Shown here: piece by piece, positions 27,959 through 37,109 of the stretch
How positions within the stretch are numbered: position 1 is the stretch's first letter
Layout: each line of letters begins with the position of its first letter
Source of the DNA: Variovorax paradoxus
GTDB lineage: Bacteria; Pseudomonadota; Gammaproteobacteria; Burkholderiales; Burkholderiaceae_C
Reading direction: 5' to 3'
Length of the DNA stretch: 64,000 nucleotides
Assembly (NCBI RefSeq): GCF_009755665.1
Contig: NZ_CP046622.1
Coordinates: 2,604,001-2,668,000 of the forward strand
Position numbers and translations under genes: made by a program
The notes under the pieces: model-generated
What the model was told of the DNA's origin: nothing
Seen by the model: only the letters and a program-made list of their open reading frames with translations
Database searches by the model: none

Positions 27959-30556
27959 ATGAACGAAGGCCACCCCGTCCAGGCCCTGTGGTGCGACCCC
28001 GCCGACGGCGTGGTTGCGCGCATTGCCGCCGCTATTGCACAGCGGCAGCTGCACGCGGCGCGCACCGTGGTCCTGGTGCCCTATGCGCAGCTCATGGGAG
28101 TCGCGCGCGGCATGTGGGGGCGCTGCGGCAGCGCGGGCTTCGTGCCGCGGTTCGAAACCACGCGCAACTGGGCGCGCAGTTCGGGCGGTTTCTTGCCCAC
28201 GGGCTACGACATTGCCTTCGACATGGCGCGCGACCTGGTCACGGCCCAGGCGCTGCTCTCCCAGGCCGGTTTTGCCGCCGAACGCTTTGCGCTGGCGGGC
28301 CGCGTGGTCGAGCTGGCCTACCAGTTGGCTCCGCTGGCGGCCGCGGCGTTGCCGCAAGAGCGCGGCAGCGAATGGGCGCAGAAGGCGGCCCACGTGGCCG
28401 AAGCGGGCAGCGAGTCGGAGTGGTTCCGCATCGAAAGCGCGCTGATCCGTGTTGCGGTGGCCTGGGCCGCCAACTCGGGCTATGCCACCGATGTGCTGCT
28501 GCGCGAGAACGTGCGTAAGCAGGTCGATGCGCTCATCGTGCTCGAAGGCTTCCAGACCGATCCGCTCACGCAGACGCTGTGCAATCTGTGGGGCGACCGC
28601 GCGATTCATCTCTCGCTGGTGCCCACGGCGCCACCCGCCGCGGCTGCGAGCGCGCACGTTGCCGACGACCTGGAGGACGAGGCGGAACTGGCCGCCGCCT
28701 GCGTGCTGCGGCACTTGGCAGAGGGCCGCGCGCCGGTCGCGCTCATCACCACCGACCGCGCGCTCACGCGCCGCATCGGCGCACAGCTCCAGGCGCACGG
28801 CATCACGGCGCACGACGAAACCGGCTGGAAGCTTTCCACCACGCGCGCCGCCGCCACCGTGATGAGTGCACTGCGCGCCTGCGCGCACGACGCCGGCAGC
28901 GACCAGGTGCTCGAATGGCTCAAGAGCAGCGCCGACGGCGATGCGCTCGCCGTTCAGGCGCTCGAGGCGCGACTGCGGCGCGAAGGCGTGCGCGAGTGGT
29001 CGGCCTGGTGCGGGCAGGCCGCTCGCAGCGAAAAGCCGCAAGACATCGCATTGCTGCCTTTCACCGAAGCCGTGGAAGGCCGCCGCATGGCCTTGGCCCG
29101 TTCCAGACCGCTCGCAGACTGGCTTCGCGCCTTGCGCGAGCTGCTCGAAGCCGGCGGGCAGTGGGAGCCGCTCGCCGCCGACATGGCCGGTGGCAAGGTG
29201 ATCGGTGCCCTGTGGCTCGATGCCGGCGCGCACGGCGACGACGACGAATTTCCCGGTGGACGCCATACGCTGGCCGAGTTCACCGCCTGGGTGCGCGACG
29301 TGCTCGAAGACGCCAGCTTTGTGCCGCCAGCCGGCGGCGACGTGCCCCAGGTGGTGGTGTTGCCGTTGCACCAGCTGTTGGGCCGGGCGTTCGGCGCGGT
29401 GGTCATTCCCGGGTGCGACGACCGGCGCCTGCCTGCCTCGCCCGAGCCACCTGGCAACTGGAGCGCCGCCCAACGCGCAGAACTCGGCCTGCCCGCGCGC
29501 GAAACGCTCGAGGCCGCGCAACGTTCGGCCTGGGCCGCGGCCTTGTGCAACCCTTGTTGCGAATTGCTCTGGCGCCAATCCGATGCCAGCGGCGAGCCCG
29601 TGCGGCCGAGCCCGCTGGTGCAGTCGCTGCAACTCGACCATGCGTTGCAAATGGCGCCGGACCCACGCACGCCGCGCGATGTTGCGCTGCAGCCGACCTT
29701 GTACCCGACGCCCTCTGGAGCGCTTTTGCCGCTGCGGAACATTTCGACCAGCGTCTACGAAGACCTGCGCCGCTGTCCCTACCGCTTTTTCGCGTTGCGG
29801 CAGTTGGGCCTTCGCAGTGCCGACGAGCTCGACGCCGAGGTCGACAAGCGCGACTTCGGCAACTGGCTGCATGCCGTGCTGGGCCACTTTCATGAGGCGC
29901 TGAAGAAAACCCCCACCGACGACACGGCGGAACGCGTGGCGTACATCACCGCCGCGGCCGAGCGCGCCACGCACGAGTTCGCGCTCTCCGACGCCGAGTT
30001 CCTGCCGTTCGCCGCGGCTTGGCCGGCGGTACGCGACGGTTACCTGCAGTGGCTTGCCGGCCATGAAGCAAGCGGCGCGGTCTTCGCCGAATCGGAACCG
30101 TGGATGGAGCAGCCGCTGGGCAACCTGCAGCTGGTCGGCCGGCTGGACCGCATCGACCGCATGCCCGACGGCCAGGCCTTCGTGATTGACTACAAGACCG
30201 AATCGGCCGCGGTCACCAAGGAGCGCGTGAAAGATCCGACCGAGGACACGCAGCTTGCCTTCTATGCCGCGCTGGTGGCTGACGACACGCTGCGCGCCGC
30301 CTACGTGAACGTCGGCGAAAAATCGTCCGGCACGCAGACCGTCGAACAGCCCGTGGTGGTGGAGGCGCGCGATGCGCTGGTCGCGGGCATCCTCGATGAT
30401 TTCACCCGCATCGCCGAGGGTGCGGCGCTCCCGCCGTTGGGGGAGGGCGCCATCTGCGACTACTGCGCCGCACGGGGGCTTTGCAGAAAAGACTTCTGGG
30501 AAATCGAACAACCTCCGCCTTCGACTGACGCTGTGGCTGGAGGGCCTGCCCGATGA
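27959..30556 (+). CDS. AddB-like PD-(D/E)XK nuclease subunit
   Basis: An 865-residue protein resembling the AddB/RecC-type subunit of the double-strand-break repair helicase-nuclease. The N-terminal two-thirds is an inactivated helicase-like scaffold without a convincing Walker A. The C-terminal PD-(D/E)XK nuclease (~650-860) contains GRLDRIDRMPDGQAFVIDYK, with the catalytic Asp and DYK triad. Cys606 (CPYRFFALRQLGL) together with Cys833, Cys836 and Cys842 forms the 4Fe-4S staple seen in AddB. The stop overlaps the start of the AddA-like gene by 4 bases, so the subunits are co-translated. No clear SD before the ATG. Confidence 0.88.
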   Translation: MNEGHPVQALWCDPADGVVARIAAAIAQRQLHAARTVVLVPYAQLMGVARGMWGRCGSAGFVPRFETTRNWARSSGGFLPTGYDIAFDMARDLVTAQALLSQAGFAAERFALAGRVVELAYQLAPLAAAALPQERGSEWAQKAAHVAEAGSESEWFRIESALIRVAVAWAANSGYATDVLLRENVRKQVDALIVLEGFQTDPLTQTLCNLWGDRAIHLSLVPTAPPAAAASAHVADDLEDEAELAAACVLRHLAEGRAPVALITTDRALTRRIGAQLQAHGITAHDETGWKLSTTRAAATVMSALRACAHDAGSDQVLEWLKSSADGDALAVQALEARLRREGVREWSAWCGQAARSEKPQDIALLPFTEAVEGRRMALARSRPLADWLRALRELLEAGGQWEPLAADMAGGKVIGALWLDAGAHGDDDEFPGGRHTLAEFTAWVRDVLEDASFVPPAGGDVPQVVVLPLHQLLGRAFGAVVIPGCDDRRLPASPEPPGNWSAAQRAELGLPARETLEAAQRSAWAAALCNPCCELLWRQSDASGEPVRPSPLVQSLQLDHALQMAPDPRTPRDVALQPTLYPTPSGALLPLRNISTSVYEDLRRCPYRFFALRQLGLRSADELDAEVDKRDFGNWLHAVLGHFHEALKKTPTDDTAERVAYITAAAERATHEFALSDAEFLPFAAAWPAVRDGYLQWLAGHEASGAVFAESEPWMEQPLGNLQLVGRLDRIDRMPDGQAFVIDYKTESAAVTKERVKDPTEDTQLAFYAALVADDTLRAAYVNVGEKSSGTQTVEQPVVVEARDALVAGILDDFTRIAEGAALPPLGEGAICDYCAARGLCRKDFWEIEQPPPSTDAVAGGPAR

Positions 30557-33500
30557 ACGGCGCCGCCTACGAACACAACGGCCGGCACGTCACGCGCGAG
30601 GCGTTCTACACCGTCGCCTGCGATCCGCGCCGCTCCGTTGCGGTCGAAGCCTGCGCCGGTGCGGGCAAGACCTGGATGCTGGTGTCCCGCATCTTGCGCG
30701 CGCTGCTCGAAGAGGGCGAATCCGCCTGCGAGCCGCACGAGATCCTGGCCATTACCTTCACCAAGAAGGCTGCTGGAGAGATGCGCGAGCGGCTCGACCA
30801 ATGGCTGGAGCAGTTCGCCGAGCGCAGCCCCGAAGAGCTGGTGCGCGAACTCGTGATGCGCGGTGTCGATCCCCCGGCGGCACTTGCCGCCGTGCCGCGC
30901 CTGAAAGGCCTCTACAGGCGGTTGCTCGAAGGCGGTCGGCCGGTGCAGTTCCGCACCTTTCACGCCTGGTTTGCGGGGCTTTTGCGCAACGCGCCGCTGG
31001 CGGTGCTGCGCGAACTCGGCCTCCCCGCGAACTACGAACTGCTCGAAGATGATGCGGAGGCGCGCGCGCGCACCTGGCGCCCGTTCTTCGAAGCCGTGAC
31101 GGCCGACAAGGAGGCGCTGGCCGACTACTACGCCGTCGTGGCCACCTACGGCCGGTCGCAGACCGCCAAGGCATTGGGCGAAGCGCTCACGCGCCGTGTC
31201 GAGTTTTCGCTGTCCGATCCGGCGTCGGCCGTGCAGCACTTCAGCGCCATGCATCCGTCGCTCGCAGGGCTCGGGGAACCGACCGATGCCTTGAATGGAG
31301 ACCTTGTCAGGCGCCGCTGGCTCGATCGCGCCGCAGCGCTCGGCCGAGAGGCCAACAAGACGCCGCAGAAGGCCGCCGAGGCGATCATCGACGTGTTCGG
31401 CACCGGCGAACCGCCGCGGGAATCGCGCGCCGCCGCCCTGGCGCACCTGCGCAAGAACTTCTTCGTCGCGACGGAAGACCGGCTCACCAAGAACCTGCAG
31501 AAATACCCCGCCGCGCAAGAAGCCGAAGCCGAGCTCCAGACTCTGTGCATGGCGCAGGCCCAGCACGCGGCGTGGCTCTACCAGCAGCGCATGACGCGCC
31601 TTACGCGCATCCTCGTCTCCGCCTTTGCCGACGTGAAGCGCGCGCACGGATGGGTCGACATGAACGACGTCGAGCAGGCCGCGCAATTGCTGCTCGGCCA
31701 GTCGGCGCTGTCGGGCTGGGTGCAGGAGCGGCTCGATGCACGCATCGCCCATCTGCTGATCGACGAGTTCCAGGACACCAACCCGCTGCAGTGGCAGGCG
31801 CTCTACGGGTGGCTCAGCGCCTACACCGGCGCGGGCGGCAAGGCACCGCGCGTCTTCATTGTGGGCGACCCGAAGCAGAGCATCTACCGCTTTCGCCGTG
31901 CCGAGCCGCAGGTGTTCATCGCTGCCAAGAAGTTCGTGCGCGAAGGCTTGGGCGGCGAACTGCTCAACTGCGACCACACCCACCGCAACGCGCGTGCGGT
32001 AGTCGGTCTTGTCAACCAGGCGATGCTGGCCGCGCAAGAGGCGGGAGAATTCGACGGCTACCGCGCACACACCACCGAGCGGAGCGACGAGGGCGAACTG
32101 CTCAAGCTCCCGCCCATCGACCGCGATGCAGTCAGCACGGCCGCAGCAGCACCTGCCGACGACGGCATGCTGCATTGGCGCGACAGCCTCGTTACGCCGC
32201 GCGTGTTGCCCGAAGAGCAGTTGCTGCAAAAGGAATGCGAACAGGCCGCGCGCTGGGTGGCGCAACGCATTGCCGACGGCACGCCGCCGCGGCAGATCAT
32301 GGTGTTGGCGCGACGCCGCAACCGGCTGTCCGCCATGCAAGACGCGCTGCGTCAGCGGCACATTCCCGTGCAGCAACCTGAAAAGAACGAGCTGCACGAT
32401 GCGCCTGAAGTGCAGGACGTGGTCGCGCTGATCGATGCGCTGGTATCGCCCGCGCACGACCTCTCCCTGGCACGCGCGCTCAAGTCGCCGCTGTTCGGCA
32501 TCGGCGACGATGCGCTGGTGCAGTTGGCGCTGCGCCAGCGCGAGCAACCTTCGTCGAGTTGGTTCGCGTTGATTCAAAAGGGCGAAGACCTGCCGCAGGA
32601 ACTGGTCGAGGCGGGCGCCAAGCTCAAGCAGTGGCGGCGCTGGCTTGCTGCGTTGCCCCCGCACGATGCGCTCGATGCGATCTTTCACGATGGCGATGTG
32701 CTCGCCAGGTTCGGTGCCGCCATGCCCTCGGCCATGCGACAGAGTGCCTTGGCCAATCTGCGCGGGCTGCTGGCGGCATCGCTCGAGATCGAAGGCGCCC
32801 GCTACGCCACGCCTTATGCGCTGGTGCGCGTATTGCGCGCCGGGGGCGTCAGGGCACCGTCCGTCGCGGTGCCAGATGCGGTGCAACTCCTGACGGTACA
32901 CGGCGCCAAGGGCCTCGAGGCCGACACCGTGCTCATGCTCGACTGCGACGCGCCGCCGCCGCGCGCCCAGACCATGGGTGTGCTGGTCGAATGGAAGGGG
33001 AGCGACAGTGCACCCACGCGCTTCGTGTTCCTGGCAAGCGAGAAAACGCCGCCGGGCTGCGCCACCACATTGCTCGAAGAAGAACAGCGCGCACGCCACC
33101 GTGAGGAGCTCAACGGTCTTTATGTGGCGACCACCCGGGCGCGTGAGCGCCTTGTGCTGTCGTCGGTGCAGCCGGCCCGCGCGAACGAGGGCAGCTGGTG
33201 GACGCGGCTCGAATCGATCTGCGAACCCGTCGAAGCCGACGAGCCGCTGATCGTGTTGCCGGTGGCTTCCGGCACAGGCAGCTTCCCCATGAAGCAGATG
33301 CCGGTGCTCGCGCCAGCGGTCAAGGAACCCGTGGCTATCAAGAAAGCCGCTGACACTACCGTCGATGCGCGCGCTGCCGCGTTCGGCCAGGCGATGCACC
33401 GTCTGCTCGAATGGGCCGAGCCGGGCGAGCCCTTGCCGGCTGCGCACGTGCGAGCCGCCGCGCGCGAGTTCTTGCTCGATGCGCAGCAGGCACGCGGCGC

Positions 33501-33813
33501 CGCGGTGCTCGCCGAGCGCATTCGCGGCGGCGCCGGGGCATGGGCGTGGAATGAGCGCATGATCGACTGGCACGGCAATGAAGTCACTCTGGTGCACGAA
33601 GGCGAAACGTTGCGCATCGACCGACTGGTGCGCGAGCGCATCACCGGCGCCTGGTGGATCCTCGACTACAAATCTGCCGCTCGCCCCGAGCGCGACGCGG
33701 CACTCATCGCACAGATGCAGCGCTACCGCGCCGCCGTGCAACATGCCTACCCCGGTGCCACGGTGCGCGCCGCGTTCCTGACCGGGCAGGGCGAACTGGT
33801 ACATCTCGAATGA
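30553..33813 (+). CDS. AddA-like UvrD/Rep-family helicase-nuclease
   Basis: A 1086-residue superfamily-1A helicase fused to a C-terminal RecB-type nuclease. Motif I is CAGAGKT (34-40), preceded by a Q-motif region; AITFTKKAAGEMRERL is motif Ia; LLIDEFQDTNPLQW (~401) is motif II; FIVGDPKQSIYRFRRAEP is motif III; LLTVHGAKGLEADTVLML is motif V, and LYVATTRARERLVL is motif VI. The nuclease domain near the end has WWILDYKSAARPE. With the AddB-like partner it would resect double-strand breaks and load RecA. The next gene overlaps its stop by 4 bases. Confidence 0.92.
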   Translation: MNGAAYEHNGRHVTREAFYTVACDPRRSVAVEACAGAGKTWMLVSRILRALLEEGESACEPHEILAITFTKKAAGEMRERLDQWLEQFAERSPEELVRELVMRGVDPPAALAAVPRLKGLYRRLLEGGRPVQFRTFHAWFAGLLRNAPLAVLRELGLPANYELLEDDAEARARTWRPFFEAVTADKEALADYYAVVATYGRSQTAKALGEALTRRVEFSLSDPASAVQHFSAMHPSLAGLGEPTDALNGDLVRRRWLDRAAALGREANKTPQKAAEAIIDVFGTGEPPRESRAAALAHLRKNFFVATEDRLTKNLQKYPAAQEAEAELQTLCMAQAQHAAWLYQQRMTRLTRILVSAFADVKRAHGWVDMNDVEQAAQLLLGQSALSGWVQERLDARIAHLLIDEFQDTNPLQWQALYGWLSAYTGAGGKAPRVFIVGDPKQSIYRFRRAEPQVFIAAKKFVREGLGGELLNCDHTHRNARAVVGLVNQAMLAAQEAGEFDGYRAHTTERSDEGELLKLPPIDRDAVSTAAAAPADDGMLHWRDSLVTPRVLPEEQLLQKECEQAARWVAQRIADGTPPRQIMVLARRRNRLSAMQDALRQRHIPVQQPEKNELHDAPEVQDVVALIDALVSPAHDLSLARALKSPLFGIGDDALVQLALRQREQPSSSWFALIQKGEDLPQELVEAGAKLKQWRRWLAALPPHDALDAIFHDGDVLARFGAAMPSAMRQSALANLRGLLAASLEIEGARYATPYALVRVLRAGGVRAPSVAVPDAVQLLTVHGAKGLEADTVLMLDCDAPPPRAQTMGVLVEWKGSDSAPTRFVFLASEKTPPGCATTLLEEEQRARHREELNGLYVATTRARERLVLSSVQPARANEGSWWTRLESICEPVEADEPLIVLPVASGTGSFPMKQMPVLAPAVKEPVAIKKAADTTVDARAAAFGQAMHRLLEWAEPGEPLPAAHVRAAAREFLLDAQQARGAAVLAERIRGGAGAWAWNERMIDWHGNEVTLVHEGETLRIDRLVRERITGAWWILDYKSAARPERDAALIAQMQRYRAAVQHAYPGATVRAAFLTGQGELVHLE

Positions 33814-35054
33814 CTCTTTCCCATACCGTTGCCGTGATCGGCGGCGGACCTGCCGGCCTCATGGCGGCCGAAGTCTTGAGCGCGTCCGGCGTGCAGGTGC
33901 ACGTCTACGACGCCATGCCCTCCGTGGGCCGCAAGTTCCTGCTGGCCGGCCGCGGCGGGCTGAACCTCACACACTCGGAGCCCTTTGACATCTTCATGAG
34001 CCGGTTCGGCGACCGGCGCGCACAGCTCGAACCCATGCTCACCCAGTTCGGACCGGAGCAGGTGCGCCAATGGGCAGCAGGCCTGGGCATCGAGACTTTC
34101 GTGGGCACATCGGGCCGCGTCTTCCCGACCGACATGAAAGCCGCGCCGTTGCTGCGTGCGTGGCTGCAGCGGCTGCGCGCAGCGGGCGTGCAGTTTCATA
34201 TGCGCCATCGCTGGCTTGTCGACGGAGATGCGCCGATAGCTGCGGCTTCGCTGCGGTTTGCCACCCCGGGCGGTGAAGCCACCGTGAAGGCCGATGCGGT
34301 AGTGCTCGCGCTCGGTGGTGCAAGCTGGGCGCGGCTGGGCTCCGACGGCACTTGGGCGCCGTGGCTCCAGGCGCGCGGCGTCGACGTCGCGCCGCTGCTG
34401 CCCGCCAATTGCGGCTTCGATGGAGCAGGGTGGAGTGAACATTTCTCCAGCCGCTTTGCGGGCCAGCCCTTCAAGTCGGTCGCCATTTCATTCACCGACA
34501 GCCAAGGCCGCCGCTTTGCGCGCAAGGGCGAGTTCGTTGCGACTGCCACCGGTATCGAGGGTAGCCTGATCTATGCAGCATCGGCATTCCTGCGCGACGA
34601 GATCGCCGCGCACGGCAGCGCCACGCTGCTGCTCGATCTGCTGCCCGACCGAAGTGCCGAGCAGGTGCTGGCTGCCGTCACCCATCCGCGGGGCGCCCGC
34701 TCGCTCAGCAGCCACCTCAAGAGCCGGCTCGGCCTGGAAGGCATCAAGACCGGTGTGCTGCACGAAGTGCTGAACCGCGAGGCCATGCAAGACGCTGCCC
34801 AATTGGCGGCGACCATCAAGGCCGTGCCGCTGCGCCTGGTTGCGGCGCGCCCCATCGATGAAGCCATCAGCACCGCGGGCGGCGTTCGCTTCGATGCACT
34901 CGACGAAGGGCTCATGGCAAGCGCATTGCCGGGCGTGTTCCTTGCGGGGGAAATGCTCGATTGGGAGGCGCCGACCGGCGGTTACCTGCTGACGGCCTCC
35001 ATGGCCAGCGGCGCGGCCGCGGCGCGCGGAGCGATCAAACGGCTGAACGTCTAA
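33810..35054 (+). CDS. HI0933/BaiN-like NAD(P)/FAD-dependent oxidoreductase
   Basis: A 414-residue flavoprotein. The FAD-binding Rossmann motif is VIGGGPAGLMAAEVL at residues 8-22, followed by GRKFLLAGRGGLNLTHSEP, the hallmark of the HI0933 (BaiN-like) family. TSGRVFPTDMKAAPLLRAW and the C-terminal GVFLAGEMLDWEAPTGGYLL complete the signature. The HI0933 group is widespread but the physiological substrate is largely unknown. Start at 33810 because ATGA overlaps the helicase stop, indicating translational coupling to the AddAB-like genes; whether it has a role in DNA repair is unknown. Confidence 0.88.
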   Translation: MTLSHTVAVIGGGPAGLMAAEVLSASGVQVHVYDAMPSVGRKFLLAGRGGLNLTHSEPFDIFMSRFGDRRAQLEPMLTQFGPEQVRQWAAGLGIETFVGTSGRVFPTDMKAAPLLRAWLQRLRAAGVQFHMRHRWLVDGDAPIAAASLRFATPGGEATVKADAVVLALGGASWARLGSDGTWAPWLQARGVDVAPLLPANCGFDGAGWSEHFSSRFAGQPFKSVAISFTDSQGRRFARKGEFVATATGIEGSLIYAASAFLRDEIAAHGSATLLLDLLPDRSAEQVLAAVTHPRGARSLSSHLKSRLGLEGIKTGVLHEVLNREAMQDAAQLAATIKAVPLRLVAARPIDEAISTAGGVRFDALDEGLMASALPGVFLAGEMLDWEAPTGGYLLTASMASGAAAARGAIKRLNV

Positions 35055-35084
35055 CGGTTTATCCCGGCTGCGGCGCGGCAAGCC

Positions 35085-35774
35085 TCAGAGCCGCGCTGCG
35101 GCCCGGGTGTCGGCAAAAACACTGCGCCCCAGCCAGCGCCACAGGTCGCGGGTATCGGATTCAGTGCCAATGACGCGCAAGCGCCGCTCGCGCAACGCAG
35201 CCCCGGCGTCGAGGTCGCCGGTCCAGATCTCGGTCAGCGTCCGCACGGTTGATTCGACAATCAGCGTCGGCTCCTCGCCAGGGTTGTCGCGGCAGAGGTC
35301 GGCGCTGCCCTGGTCGACGACCAGCCACCACCGCCGCTCGCCGTCGGGCGCGTCGGTGAAGCGGAAGTGGATCACGATGCAGCGTGCGCGCGGGCACTCG
35401 TCGATCCGCACGAAGCGGCGGACGTCCCACATCAGGAAGCCGGCGTCCAGCTGGTCGCGCTTGAGCCGGCTGCCGATCCAGCGCGCACCCCAATGGCCCA
35501 GCGCCATCACGATGGGGCGCAGCTCCTCGCCCGCTGCGGTCAGGTGGTATTCGGCCGTGCTTCCGTCGCCATTAACCCGTTTGACGACGCCCACTTCCTC
35601 CAGCTTGCGCAGGCGCTGGGCCAATAGCGAGCCCGACATGCGCGGCACGCCGCGCCGGATGTCGTTGAAGCGCGTGCTGCCGCACAGCAGTTCGCGCACG
35701 ACCAGCGGCGTCCAGCGCTCGCACAGCACCTCGGCGCCGCGCGCCACAGTACAAAACTGGCCGTAGTCGATCAT
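35085..35774 (-). CDS. HxlR-family transcriptional regulator with C-terminal extension
   Basis: A 229-residue regulator. Residues 1-~100 form an HxlR winged helix: EVLCERWTPLVVRELLCGST, FNDIRRGVPRMSGSLLAQRL, and VNGDGSTAEYHLTAAGEELR. Most HxlR proteins are ~110-150 residues; the extra ~125 residues resemble an SCP2-like ligand domain (WWLVVDQGSADLCRDNPGEE). It is divergent from a methyltransferase gene 109 bases away, the probable target. The ATG has no SD; TAAATT lies 6 bases upstream, so the message may be leaderless. Confidence 0.88.
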   Translation of the reverse strand: MIDYGQFCTVARGAEVLCERWTPLVVRELLCGSTRFNDIRRGVPRMSGSLLAQRLRKLEEVGVVKRVNGDGSTAEYHLTAAGEELRPIVMALGHWGARWIGSRLKRDQLDAGFLMWDVRRFVRIDECPRARCIVIHFRFTDAPDGERRWWLVVDQGSADLCRDNPGEEPTLIVESTVRTLTEIWTGDLDAGAALRERRLRVIGTESDTRDLWRWLGRSVFADTRAAARL

Positions 35775-35883
35775 GGCGTCAATTTAGTCCTTGAGGCGCG
35801 CCGAGGCCAGTACAAATTCTGGACTGGCGAAGCTTGGGCCGCGCGGCCATTCTTGAGACTCCCTCACTCGATGGAGACACATC

Positions 35884-36756
35884 ATGGAAACCGCCACAGC
35901 CGCGCCGGCATTCAACGCCGCCGCCTTCAAGACCACCACGCGCGCTCAGTGGCAGGCCGCCGCCGAGGCCTGGCACCGCTGGGGACCGTTTCTCGGCCGC
36001 TGGCTGGGCGATGCGACGGAAACCATGTTCGATCTGGCCCGCATCGGGCCCGGCAGCCGGGTGCTCGACGTTGCCGCCGGCGCGGGCGAGCAGTCGATCG
36101 GTGCCGCGCGGCGCGCGGGCGCCAGTGGTTACGTGCTTGCCACCGACATCGCGCCGGCCTTGCTTGAGCGCGCGGCGGCGGATGCCAAGGCCGCGGGACT
36201 GTCGAACCTCGAGACCCTCGAACTCGACGGCGAGGCGCTCGACACGCTGCCTGCCGGCAGCTTCGACGCGGCAATCAGCCGCGTGGGCCTGATCTACTTC
36301 CCCGACCAGCAGCGCGCGCTTGCCGGCATGCGGCGCGCCTTGCGTCCGGGCGGGCGGGTGTCGGCGGTCGTCTACTCGACCCCCGAGCGCAACGCGTTCT
36401 TCTCGATCCCCGTGAAGATCATTCGCGAACGCGCGCGGCTCCCTGCGCCGCTGCCGGGTCAGCCCGGGCCCTTTTCGCTCGGTGCCGAGGGCGCGCTCGA
36501 GGCCGCGTTTGCCAAAGCCGGCTTGCGCGACATCGAAGTGCGCCGGGTGCCGTCGCCGGTGCGGCTGGCGAGTGCGGCCGAATGCGTGCGCTTCGAACGC
36601 GAGTCCTTCGGAGCGCTGCACCAGATGATGGTCGGGCTCGATGAGGCCGAGCGCGCGAGCACCTGGGATGCCATCGAAGAGGCGCTGCGCCAGTTCGAAG
36701 GCAGCGAAGGCTTCGTCGGGCCATGCGAAATGCTGGTCGGCGCGGGAAGCGCGTGA
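35884..36756 (+). CDS. class I SAM-dependent methyltransferase (UbiE/Coq5-like)
   Basis: A 290-residue methyltransferase. Motif I is VLDVAAGAGEQSIGAA (~60-75), the acidic residue ending strand 2 is in VLATDIAPALLERAA, motif II/III are LDTLPAGSFDAAISRVGLIY and MRRALRPGGRVSAVVYST. The region between resembles UbiE/Coq5-type enzymes. Substrate unknown. The GGAGACACATC stretch before the start is an acceptable ribosome-binding site. It is divergent from the HxlR gene and ends before a strong terminator. Confidence 0.88.
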   Translation: METATAAPAFNAAAFKTTTRAQWQAAAEAWHRWGPFLGRWLGDATETMFDLARIGPGSRVLDVAAGAGEQSIGAARRAGASGYVLATDIAPALLERAAADAKAAGLSNLETLELDGEALDTLPAGSFDAAISRVGLIYFPDQQRALAGMRRALRPGGRVSAVVYSTPERNAFFSIPVKIIRERARLPAPLPGQPGPFSLGAEGALEAAFAKAGLRDIEVRRVPSPVRLASAAECVRFERESFGALHQMMVGLDEAERASTWDAIEEALRQFEGSEGFVGPCEMLVGAGSA

Positions 36757-36791
36757 GGGTGGGAGTGGGGCTTAGAGCCCCTCTTGCAACG

Positions 36792-36825
36792 CGCAAGTTC
36801 TTGTCTTGAGAACTCGCGGTTTTTT
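36792..36825 (+). terminator. rho-independent terminator after methyltransferase
   Basis: CGC-A-AGTTCT, 7-base loop, AGAACT-C-GCG, followed by GTTTTTT. It lies ~35 bases after the methyltransferase stop. Confidence 0.8.
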
Positions 36826-36832
36826 GATGTTA

Positions 36833-36933
36833 GGTTGACGAGCCTTACCCCTGGCACTGACTACGCAGTTAGGGCTGCTTGGTTCCCCACCTGACCCGGT
36901 TGGCCACTTCACCATGCAGGGAGGCCCGTCAGC
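36833..36933 (-). ncRNA. ffs: 4.5S signal recognition particle RNA (small bacterial SRP RNA)
   Basis: The minus strand contains GGTCAGGTGGGGAACC followed by AAGCAGCCC, i.e. the conserved SRP domain-IV GGAA tetraloop with its flanking asymmetric bulges. The ends pair perfectly: TGACGGGCCT at the 5' side with AGGCTCGTCA at the 3' side (10 bp). Length ~100 nt fits the small Alu-less SRP RNA. It binds Ffh and targets nascent membrane proteins. It sits upstream and divergent from dnaX, an order common in Betaproteobacteria. A -10 element precedes it. Confidence 0.93.
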
Positions 36934-36937
36934 ACTT

Positions 36938-36943
36938 ATTGTA
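36938..36943 (-). promoter_or_regulatory. -10 element of ffs
   Basis: Minus strand TACAAT lies 6-7 bases upstream of the inferred SRP RNA 5' end at ~36931-36933. No good -35 is recognised in the GC-rich sequence above it. Confidence 0.55.
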
Positions 36944-36999
36944 ACCCCCCAGGCTGCGCGCACTTCGTGTCGCTTCGCCCACCCCTCTGCTGGCGGGCT

Positions 37000-37033
37000 A
37001 TACCGGCGGCCGGCGGAGCCGGCTCCGCGGTAT
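37000..37033. repeat. palindrome between ffs and dnaX
   Basis: A perfect 16-bp palindrome GCGGAGCCGGCTCCGC (37013-37028) flanked by ATACC and GGTAT, which can extend the stem. The 11-base word CCGGCTCCGCG recurs at 37081, and CTTTTTAGATTGC at 37052 resembles CCTTTTAGAATGC at 37092, so this spacer carries a partial duplication of the dnaX promoter region. Confidence 0.5.
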
Positions 37034-37109
37034 CCCGCGAAAAAGGCAGGGCTTTTTAGATTGCGGGGGAGGGCCGGGGACCGGCTCCGCGCCTTTTAGA
37101 ATGCCCCCA

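Noticed and set aside
27893..30511. 872-residue antisense open frame over the AddB-like gene
   Set aside because: No recognisable motif, and the plus strand carries the Fe-S and nuclease signatures.
30460..33804. 1114-residue antisense open frame over the AddA-like helicase
   Set aside because: Shadow of the helicase; no motif, and the composition is typical of the complement of GC-rich codons.
36832..36934. The ffs region as a short protein gene
   Set aside because: The conserved GGAA tetraloop context and 10-bp terminal pairing fit SRP RNA; no coding signature.
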